Positions 53,074 to 59,048 of a DNA stretch of 59,048 nucleotides are shown one piece after another; positions within the stretch are counted from its first letter, which is position 1; each line of letters begins with the position of its first letter. Both the position numbers and the translations under genes were made by a program. The stretch covers positions 1 to 59,048 of the forward strand of contig NZ_LOHZ01000028.1 of NCBI RefSeq assembly GCF_001601575.1, in the 5' to 3' direction. Source of the DNA: Thermovenabulum gondwanense. Lineage in GTDB: Bacteria > Bacillota > Thermosediminibacteria > Thermosediminibacterales > Thermosediminibacteraceae. The notes under the pieces are model-generated. The model searched no databases. It worked only from the letters and a program-made list of their open reading frames with translations, and was not told the origin of the DNA.

Positions 53074-53769
53074 ATGCCCTTTATATTAATGCTTTTATTA
53101 ATATTTTTTTTCTTCCCGTATTTGATACTCCCCTTTCTAATATTTTTTATAATAGGTTCATTATTTTTACTGCCTTATGTCTTAATTTTCAACTCTTTTT
53201 ATAATGTTATAACAATCCCCTGGCAGATAATAAAAATTGCCGCGGATAAAAGGGTAAGAAAAAATCACAGCTTAGAGCATGCCACCGTAAATGTGCTGGA
53301 GGAAAGATATGGACGAAATTTAAGAATAGGCGGACTTGCTTATTCTAATGGTTTTACCCTATCGGGGCCTGACCTTCCTCCTCCTTACGAAATTTTAGAT
53401 GCAGCCCGGGAAGGGCTTTTAAGGATGAGACGGGGAGAAATAAATTTAGCTCTACACCCGCGATGCGGAACTTCCATTGCTGCAGCCAATTTTTTATTTT
53501 CTCTTGCTTTTGTTATTGTATTAATCTTTTATAAACACTTTAATTTATTAAATATATTAGTAGCTTTTCTTTTAGCAAATATTCTGGCAAAACCTTTTGG
53601 AATCATGCTCCAAAAGTTTTTCACCACTCATCCCGATGTAGAGGATGTGGAAATTCTTGATATATACGGACAAGGGCTTGGCTATCCTTTTGAATTCTTT
53701 TTAAACCCTAACAGGACTTATTTTATAAAAACCGCCGATGTAAAAAGGGGCTTTAGATTATTTTTATAA
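53074..53769 (+). CDS. DUF6391-type membrane protein
   Basis: 231 aa. Two hydrophobic helices at the N-terminus (about 2-50) are followed by a soluble-looking block with KNHSLEHATVNVLEERYG, a further hydrophobic pair (about 140-172), and a C-terminal part. The NHSLEHATxxxLEE segment (His/Glu-rich, possibly metal-binding) is what I associate with DUF6391. Function unknown. It is 10 bases upstream of sfsA. Confidence 0.65.
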   Translation: MPFILMLLLIFFFFPYLILPFLIFFIIGSLFLLPYVLIFNSFYNVITIPWQIIKIAADKRVRKNHSLEHATVNVLEERYGRNLRIGGLAYSNGFTLSGPDLPPPYEILDAAREGLLRMRRGEINLALHPRCGTSIAAANFLFSLAFVIVLIFYKHFNLLNILVAFLLANILAKPFGIMLQKFFTTHPDVEDVEILDIYGQGLGYPFEFFLNPNRTYFIKTADVKRGFRLFL

Positions 53770-53779
53770 GGAGAAGAAT

Positions 53780-54475
53780 ATGAAAATAGAGGGCGAAAAA
53801 ATTGAAGCTATTTTTGTAAAAAGGCTGAATCGATTTGAGGCGCAAGTTTTATTAAACCAAAAAGAGATTACCGCTCACGTTCCAAATAGCGGGAGGCTAA
53901 AAGAGCTGTTAATACCCGGAGCGGAAGTAATACTGCTTGAATCAAAAAATAAAAATAGGAAGCATAAATATGATTTAGTATTTGTCAAAAAGGATTTATA
54001 TTTAATTTCCGTTGATTCCTCAATTCCATCAAAACTTGCCGTTGAAGAAATAAAACGGGGAGCTCTTGCTCCCTTTTTTAAAGAATATAAAAATTTAAAA
54101 ACAGAAGTCAAATTTAAAGATAGCCGTTTTGATATAGGGCTGGGTAATTCCGAACGCATAGATTATTATTTGGAAGTTAAAGGGGTAACCCTTGTAAAGA
54201 ATGCGGTAGCTTTTTTCCCGGATGCACCGACAGTAAGGGGAACAAAACATTTAAAACATTTGATTGAAGCCAAAAAAGAAGGTTACGCTGCCGGTGTCCT
54301 TTTTATTGTGCAAAGGGAAGACGCAGTAATTTTTTGTCCTAACTGGGAAACGGATAAGGCTTTTTCTGAAGAACTAACCAGAGCTCGGAATGCCGGTGTT
54401 GATATATTTGCTTTTAACTGTGAAGTAGGAGTGGATGATATAAAGATAAAGGGAAAAATTAAGGTTTTGTTATAG
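53780..54475 (+). CDS. sfsA: SfsA-family nuclease (sugar fermentation stimulation protein homologue)
   Basis: 231 aa. Early FVKRLNRFEAQV and VPNSGRLKELLIPGAEV form the OB-like nucleic-acid-binding part. The PD-(D/E)xK-like nuclease part has RIDYYLEVKGVTLV and AFFPDAPTVRGTKHLKHL. The name comes from an E. coli overexpression effect; family members are now regarded as DNA/RNA nucleases. ATG 53780 is preceded by AAGGAGAAG. Confidence 0.9.
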   Translation: MKIEGEKIEAIFVKRLNRFEAQVLLNQKEITAHVPNSGRLKELLIPGAEVILLESKNKNRKHKYDLVFVKKDLYLISVDSSIPSKLAVEEIKRGALAPFFKEYKNLKTEVKFKDSRFDIGLGNSERIDYYLEVKGVTLVKNAVAFFPDAPTVRGTKHLKHLIEAKKEGYAAGVLFIVQREDAVIFCPNWETDKAFSEELTRARNAGVDIFAFNCEVGVDDIKIKGKIKVLL

Positions 54476-54539
54476 AGCTACAAAAAATTTGAAAGATGCT
54501 TAGCAACAAAATTTTTATTGTTATGTACATTTTTAAAAA

Positions 54540-55307
54540 CTAATTTACATTTATGTACATGATTTCTGCAAGATGTCTAAACACCTCTCCTATGGATTCG
54601 TGAATTACAAGGTCTGCATACCTGTCCCAGGGGGTTTCTTCTTTGTTGATGATGACCAATTTTTTGGAAAAGGAAGGGAGATCCGCTACGGGGTAAACCT
54701 GAAGGCTGCTTCCCACCACCACTAAGAGCTCACATCCCTCCATATCTTCAAGGGCTTTTAAATAATCCTTTCCCATGGGGTCTTCAAACAAAACCACGTC
54801 AGGCCTGAGCATGCCGCCACAGTTGCTGCATTTGGGAGGATTTATGCCGGAAAAGTACTGGCCAGACATCTCTTCAAAGGGAAAGGTTTTCTTGCATTCA
54901 ATACAATGACAGGTCCTTAAATGCCCGTGCACCTCTCTTACCCTTTTCGACCCAGCTTTAATATGCAAACCATCGATATTTTGAGTGATTACTGTTTGTA
55001 TGTATCCCATTTCTTCAAGCTTTGCTATTACCTTATGAGCAATATTTGGTTGTGCATTAACGTATTTTGTCCAGGTGGGTATATTAAAATCAAAGAACTT
55101 TTTTGGATCCGTCATAAGCGCTGTTACACTGACGTATTTCATAGGGTCAAATCTTTCCCATAGCCCCGTGCCCTTGCTCCGGTAATCGGGGATACCACTT
55201 TCGGTGCTAATTCCTGCCCCCGTCAATACATTATTTTTTTTGTTCTCTGTTAAGAGCTCTTTTAAGGCCTCTATTTTTTCATTAAAACATTGAAGGTTTT
55301 GTATCAT
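54540..55307 (-). CDS. cobB: Sir2-type NAD-dependent protein deacylase
   Basis: 255 aa from ATG 55307, directly after AAGGAAGGAGAGTC; the open frame extends further but without a site. NAD-binding VLTGAGISTESGIPDYR (27-43), TQNIDGLH (108-115) and catalytic His127 in EVHGHL are present. The zinc ribbon uses Cys135/Cys138 and Cys160/Cys163. It removes acetyl or other acyl groups from lysines, for example on CoA-linked enzymes, which fits a strain rich in acyl-CoA metabolism (inference). Confidence 0.93.
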   Translation of the reverse strand: MIQNLQCFNEKIEALKELLTENKKNNVLTGAGISTESGIPDYRSKGTGLWERFDPMKYVSVTALMTDPKKFFDFNIPTWTKYVNAQPNIAHKVIAKLEEMGYIQTVITQNIDGLHIKAGSKRVREVHGHLRTCHCIECKKTFPFEEMSGQYFSGINPPKCSNCGGMLRPDVVLFEDPMGKDYLKALEDMEGCELLVVVGSSLQVYPVADLPSFSKKLVIINKEETPWDRYADLVIHESIGEVFRHLAEIMYINVN

Positions 55308-55558
55308 GACTCTCCTTCCTTTCATAAATATTATCATCTTTATTTAAGATATATTATATATAAAAAAACGTTCTTATAAATACTTCAAAAACTTATAGTA
55401 TCAGAGACCCATCCGTTAAGGATATTACGCTTTTCAGTGATATGGAACAAAAAATACTGTATACATATAGTGTTATAGAAGGAATTTATTAAATTTTGTA
55501 GAAATAGAATAAGAAAAAGTAATTATTATCACAAATAATATATAATAAGGTGTTGCTA

Positions 55559-55900
55559 ATGCAAAACATTAATAAAAACGAAATTTTAATAACGGGTTAT
55601 GCAAAATTACCTGAAGAAACAACAGCATATAAACTTTACAGTGTTGTAGGGATTAGTTTACGTGTTAATATTGAAACTTCAGAAATTATTGATGCAGATA
55701 TAACTCTTGCAACTTCTGTAGCTAAACAATTTTTTAAAGACGTTGTTGTAGGTAAAAGTATGAAAAAGATAGATGAAATAATTAACATATTTGAAAGACA
55801 ATATTTAGGTACCGCTAAAAAATCTATAATTACTGCTTTAAAAATATGCCACATGAAATATAGAGATTATTTAAGAAATATTGAGAGCGATGATGAATAG
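55559..55900 (+). CDS. DUF3870 protein
   Basis: 113 aa from ATG 55559 (AAGGTG 6 bases upstream). ILITGYAKLPEETTAYKLYSVVGISL, IDADITLAT and LGTAKKSIITALKICHMKYRDYL are the hallmarks of DUF3870. These small proteins commonly lie beside amino-acid or organic-acid fermentation genes in clostridia, as here, 152 bases before a CoA-transferase. Function unknown; a regulatory or sensory role is only a guess. Confidence 0.8.
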   Translation: MQNINKNEILITGYAKLPEETTAYKLYSVVGISLRVNIETSEIIDADITLATSVAKQFFKDVVVGKSMKKIDEIINIFERQYLGTAKKSIITALKICHMKYRDYLRNIESDDE

Positions 55901-55923
55901 TAAAAAATAATTAAAATTTTTGT

Positions 55924-56022
55924 AAGGCCATTTATCTGCAGTGACAAAAAGACCTTTTGTCATAAAAGCAGATAATGTGCGGCCTAAGATAGCTTTATTA
56001 TGCTGTCTTAGGCCGCTTTTAT
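55924..56022 (+). promoter_or_regulatory. Candidate riboswitch-like attenuator with terminator before the CoA-transferase gene
   Basis: A possible closing helix AGGCC (55925-55929) / GGCCT (55981-55985) encloses a long stem: TTTATCTGC/GCAGATAA (55931-55939, 55968-55975) topped by TGACAAAA/TTTTGTCA (55942-55949, 55955-55962). The right strand of the closing helix is also part of a 15-bp terminator stem (55979-55993 with 56002-56016, one G-U, then TTTTATTTT). The two folds exclude each other, as in a riboswitch or protein-controlled attenuator. No known class recognised; it could simply be the terminator of the DUF3870 gene with a neighbouring hairpin. Confidence 0.5.
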
Positions 56023-56052
56023 TTTATAAAAAATTTTGAGAGGTGATTATTT

Positions 56053-57552
56053 ATGAATATATCTAAGGAAAGATTACGCCTACAGAGCTTAAAAGACAAA
56101 ATTATGACAGCTGAAGAAGCAGCCAATTTAATTAAAGACGGTATGATTGTTGCTACCAGCGGTTTTACACCTTCTGGCTATCCGAAAGAAGTACCAATAG
56201 CGATTTCAAAAAGAGCGGAAAAGGAAAATCTAAAGATTACCCTTTATACTGGGGCTTCTGTAGGCGACGAGCTGGATGGTACCCTTTCAAGAGCCAATGC
56301 ACTGATAAAGAGAATACCCTATCAGACCAATGAAAGTATAAGAAATGCCATTAATTCAGGAAAAATAGAATTTGTTGATCTTCATCTTAGCCATATGCCG
56401 CAGATGATAAGATATGGTTTTCTTGGAAAGATTGATGTAGCAATTATAGAAGCCGTTGCCATTAGGGAGGATGGGGGGGTAGTTCCAGCTACTTCTGTGG
56501 GTAATAGTCCTGTTTTTGTAGAAATGGCGGAAAAGGTGATAATTGAATTAAATGAAAGTCATCCTTTAGAACTTGAAGGTATGCACGATATTTATACACC
56601 GAAGAATCCTCCTAATAGAAAACCTATTCCTTTAACCAAGGTAGATCAAAGAATTGGGGGAAATTATATACCGTGCAATCCTGATAAAATTGCAGCTATT
56701 GTTCTTACCAATAGAAAGGACAGTGTAAGACCTCTTGCACCTGTTGACGAGACGTCTAAAAAAATATCCGAACATCTTATAGAGTTTTTAGAAAATGAGG
56801 TTAAAAAGGGAAGGCTCCCGAAAAACCTACTTCCTCTCCAGTCAGGCGTAGGAAATATAGCTAATGCGGTTTTGAAAGGTCTATTGGATTCACCTTTTGA
56901 AGGACTTGAATTCTATTCTGAAGTAATTCAGGACGCAGTTTTTGACCTTTTGGACAGCGGGAAAATGGTAATTGCCTCCGGTACCTCTGTTACCCCTTCG
57001 GAAGAGGGACTTGAAAGATTTTACCAAAATATTGATTTTTACAGAGAAAGAATAATACTCCGGCCGCAGGAAATAAGTAATAATCCTGAAATAATAAGGC
57101 GTCTTGGTGTTATAGCAATGAATACAGCTATTGAGGTAGATATTTACGGACATGTCAATTCAACTCATATCATGGGGACAAAGATGATGAATGGCATCGG
57201 AGGTTCAGGAGATTTTACGAGAAATGCTTATATATCCATATTTGCTACTCCTTCTACTGCAAAAAACGGATTGATTTCATGCATAGTGCCGATGGTTTCT
57301 CATGTAGACCACACTGAGCACGATGTAATGGTTGTCGTTACAGAACAAGGCCTTGCTGATTTAAGGGGATTAAGTCCTAAGGAAAGGGCTAAGGAGATTA
57401 TTAAAAAATGTGCACATCCCGATTTTAAAGATGCCTTAATGGAATACTTCAATAAAGCAATAGAAAAAGCAGGCTTAACCCATACTCCGCATATTCTTGA
57501 AGAAGCTTTTTCTTGGCATACAAAATTTTTAAAAGAAGGGAGGATGATTTAA
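56053..57552 (+). CDS. Acetyl-CoA hydrolase/transferase-family CoA-transferase (Cat1/succinyl-CoA:acetate type)
   Basis: 499 aa, typical of the Ach1/Cat1 class. It starts with SLKDKIMTAEEAANLIKDGMIVATSGFTPSGYPKEVP. The catalytic glutamate is expected at Glu290 in EFYSEVIQD. GGSGDFTRNAYISIFATPST and HTEHDVMVVVTEQGLADLRG close the acyl-CoA site. It most likely exchanges CoA between succinyl-CoA (or propionyl-CoA) and acetate. Start after GAGAGGTG. The following genes, an AspT-type exchanger and a B12 mutase, support a succinate/propionate role. Confidence 0.9.
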   Translation: MNISKERLRLQSLKDKIMTAEEAANLIKDGMIVATSGFTPSGYPKEVPIAISKRAEKENLKITLYTGASVGDELDGTLSRANALIKRIPYQTNESIRNAINSGKIEFVDLHLSHMPQMIRYGFLGKIDVAIIEAVAIREDGGVVPATSVGNSPVFVEMAEKVIIELNESHPLELEGMHDIYTPKNPPNRKPIPLTKVDQRIGGNYIPCNPDKIAAIVLTNRKDSVRPLAPVDETSKKISEHLIEFLENEVKKGRLPKNLLPLQSGVGNIANAVLKGLLDSPFEGLEFYSEVIQDAVFDLLDSGKMVIASGTSVTPSEEGLERFYQNIDFYRERIILRPQEISNNPEIIRRLGVIAMNTAIEVDIYGHVNSTHIMGTKMMNGIGGSGDFTRNAYISIFATPSTAKNGLISCIVPMVSHVDHTEHDVMVVVTEQGLADLRGLSPKERAKEIIKKCAHPDFKDALMEYFNKAIEKAGLTHTPHILEEAFSWHTKFLKEGRMI

Positions 57553-57616
57553 AAACATTGTAAGGCTAATATTCTAAGTAATTCTTTTACTCAAAAATTT
57601 TAAAGGAGGGAAAACT

Positions 57617-58786
57617 GTGGATGCGTTTATTAAGAGTGTAATTGGCAATAAATTTTTCATCCTATTTGTTGTTACTGCTCTTGGATTGATTTTAGGGAAA
57701 ATCAAGGTAAAGGGTATAAGCCTTGAGACATCGGGAGCACTTTTTGTAGGCCTTGTTTTTGGCGCTCTTGGATATAAACCAGAAAAAGTTCTTTTTACCT
57801 TCAGTTTAATAGTATTTGTATCAGCAGTTGGTTTATTAGCAGCAAAGGACATAGGAAGGGTAATAAAACTTTACGGACTGAAATTTGTTTTGTTAGGAAT
57901 TATAATAACTTTTGCCGGAGCTTTTGCTACTTATATTCTTACATTGATGTATCAAGGATCTCTTGATCCCTATCTGGTATCGGGTACTTACACCGGAGCC
58001 CTTACGAGCTCACCGGGCCTTGCAGCTGCCCTTGAAGCTACTAAAAATAATCCAAATATAACCATAGGGCACGCAGTAGCTTATCCGTTCGGAGTAATAG
58101 TTGTTATACTTTTTGTTCAATTAGCTCCATTGATATTTCGTATAGATGTTAAAAAAGAACTGGAACAATATAGGATGGAAATGATGCAGGGAGTGCAGGG
58201 AGATAAAAACCAGAAGTCTGAGCCTACTCAGGTAAAAGAAAAATTCAATCTTTTAAGTTATTGTATAATACTTGCATTGGGAATAATTATAGGAAGTATA
58301 CCCTTTAAAATTCCAGGAATTGCAACACCTATAAAGTTGGAAACAACAGGTGGCGTATTAATATCAGCACTTTTGTTGGGCTATTTCGGTAAAATTGGTT
58401 CTTTAAATACCAGAATGCCTAAGGAAACCTTGGCAAATTTTAGAGAACTTGGTCTTGCGTTTTTCCTCGCAATAGTAGGTCTTGATAGCGGTGCGGGCGT
58501 GGTCGAAGTAGTTAAACAGACAGGTGTGATATTATGCGTAATTGGGTTTGTAGCTGGTTTATTTGCTGAATTAGTAGGATTTTTAATTGGAAGGTATATC
58601 TGGAAGATTAACTGGATACTTCTTTCTGGTGCTATATGTGGAGGAATGACAAGCACACCCGGATTAGGTGCGGCTATAGAAGCTACTGGAACTGATGAAG
58701 TTGCTACCGGTTATGGTGCAACATATCCTATAGCTCTTCTTTTCATGGTAATATGGACTATACTGCTTCACACTGTTTTAGGTTGA
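57617..58786 (+). CDS. AspT/YidE-family (aspartate:alanine exchanger-like) membrane transporter
   Basis: 389 aa, about ten transmembrane helices in two homologous halves, each with an Asp-Al_Ex signature: GTYTGALTSSPGLAAALEAT and GAICGGMTSTPGLGAAIEATG. The TrkA-C domains between the halves of the classic AspT are missing; a 50-residue hydrophilic loop stands there. It is known as an electrogenic exchanger family for aspartate/alanine and also succinate. Given its neighbours, dicarboxylate exchange is a reasonable guess. GTG start after AAAGGAGGG. Confidence 0.85.
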   Translation: MDAFIKSVIGNKFFILFVVTALGLILGKIKVKGISLETSGALFVGLVFGALGYKPEKVLFTFSLIVFVSAVGLLAAKDIGRVIKLYGLKFVLLGIIITFAGAFATYILTLMYQGSLDPYLVSGTYTGALTSSPGLAAALEATKNNPNITIGHAVAYPFGVIVVILFVQLAPLIFRIDVKKELEQYRMEMMQGVQGDKNQKSEPTQVKEKFNLLSYCIILALGIIIGSIPFKIPGIATPIKLETTGGVLISALLLGYFGKIGSLNTRMPKETLANFRELGLAFFLAIVGLDSGAGVVEVVKQTGVILCVIGFVAGLFAELVGFLIGRYIWKINWILLSGAICGGMTSTPGLGAAIEATGTDEVATGYGATYPIALLFMVIWTILLHTVLG

Positions 58787-58837
58787 TAACATATCAGTTT
58801 GATTGAATATATATTGATAAATAATTAATGATTAAGG

Positions 58838-58875
58838 AATGGGTAACGGAATTTTTATTAAAACTGTTACCCATT
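58838..58875 (+). promoter_or_regulatory. Stem-loop in leader of the mutase gene
   Basis: AATGGGTAAC (58838-58847) and GTTACCCATT (58866-58875) form a perfect 10-bp stem with an 18-nt loop, 45 bases before the mutase start. There is no T-run after it, so it may be a leader structure rather than a terminator. Confidence 0.4.
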
Positions 58876-58920
58876 TCTCCCGTGGTATTATTAAAATTTG
58901 TAATTTAGGAGGGAAAAAAC

Positions 58921-59048
58921 TTGTTTGACAAAGAAACCCTTAGCAGGATAGAAGCAGAACAAAAAAGATGGGAAGACACAACTTTAAAAAAGACGATTGC
59001 GAAAGCACCCGAAAGATACGAAAAATTCTATACCGGTTCAAATATAGA
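58921..59048 (+). CDS. Methylmalonyl-CoA mutase-type large subunit, 5' end only (runs off window)
   Basis: TTG 58921 after AGGAGGG opens a frame of 42 codons to the window edge. RWEDTTLKKTIAKAPERYEKFYTGSNI is similar to the start of B12-dependent acyl-CoA mutase large subunits (W-x4-L-…-PER-x-x-F-x-T). Only the N-terminus is visible, so methylmalonyl-, isobutyryl- and related mutases cannot be told apart. It follows the CoA-transferase and exchanger genes in the same direction, consistent with interconversion of succinyl-CoA and methylmalonyl-CoA. Confidence 0.75.
   Translation, partial: MFDKETLSRIEAEQKRWEDTTLKKTIAKAPERYEKFYTGSNI

Noticed and set aside
55441-55480. Near-palindrome around ACTGTATACATATAGT and a TGGAAC motif suggesting a sigma-54 promoter before the DUF3870 gene.
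   Set aside because: No TTGC at the right distance for sigma-54, and the palindrome has several mismatches in AT-rich sequence.
1-59048. CRISPR arrays, tRNA, rRNA, prophage or toxin-antitoxin pairs.
   Set aside because: No regularly spaced repeats, cloverleaf-like RNA genes, phage structural genes or paired small toxin genes were seen on reading the window.

Overview
The window is AT-rich, with strong GGAGG-type ribosome-binding sites, many TTG/GTG starts, Gram-positive-style purine genes, a SAM-I (S-box) riboswitch and many enzymes of anaerobic metabolism. This points to an anaerobic low-GC Firmicute, probably a thermophilic clostridium of the Thermoanaerobacterales/Thermosediminibacterales kind (inference from gene content; the species cannot be named). 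I see no rRNA, tRNA or CRISPR array.

Layout. 1-3.1 kb: the window opens inside a 127-bp repeat that recurs at the outer end of an IS110-family element at 36.9 kb. It is followed by a dicarboxylate/amino-acid symporter whose N-terminus runs into the repeat, two gene remnants (DUF2935, GNAT), a YczE-type membrane protein and a cysteine-less AhpD-like protein. 3.1-11.3 kb: flavoredoxin-like protein, EAL-HDOD signalling protein, LrgAB, class II fructose-bisphosphatase, a LapA-domain protein, a TPR-GH26 secreted glycosidase, an ArsB/NhaD-type permease and an unknown protein. 11.3-16.3 kb (minus strand): one operon behind a SAM riboswitch holding the anaerobic homocysteine genes (HcyBio/DUF39, NIL-ferredoxin, UPF0280) and a B12-dependent methionine synthase; together they could take sulfide and aspartate semialdehyde to methionine. 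16.4-18.9 kb: a CadC/ArsR-type repressor and its metal-exporting P-type ATPase, divergent from that operon with nearly abutting promoters. 19-32.6 kb: FapA, UbiB-like kinase, S41 protease, glycosyltransferase plus a large phosphatase-like membrane protein, ZIP transporter, M19 dipeptidase, endonuclease IV, endonuclease III, an aminotransferase and a HAD phosphatase.

32.8-46.0 kb: a purine operon, purK-purE-purC-[IS110]-purS-purQ-purL-purF-purM-purN-purH-purD, supplying every step from PRPP to IMP except purB. An IS110 element in opposite orientation splits it between purC and purS. The non-coding end of that element is GC-rich and foldable and is a good candidate for a bridge RNA; its outermost bases carry the Shine-Dalgarno sequence used by purS.

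46.0-59.0 kb: phosphodiesterase, CCA-type nucleotidyltransferase, a thioredoxin-like protein behind an unassigned structured leader, DUF1284 protein, then a sodium-solute symporter, an 86-aa protein and a two-subunit CoA-transferase that look like an acid-uptake-and-activation module. DUF6391, SfsA, a sirtuin and DUF3870 follow. The window ends with a Cat1-type CoA-transferase, an AspT-family exchanger and the start of a methylmalonyl-CoA mutase-type gene, suggesting succinate/propionate (methylmalonyl-CoA) metabolism. A possible new riboswitch-like attenuator lies just before the Cat1 gene.
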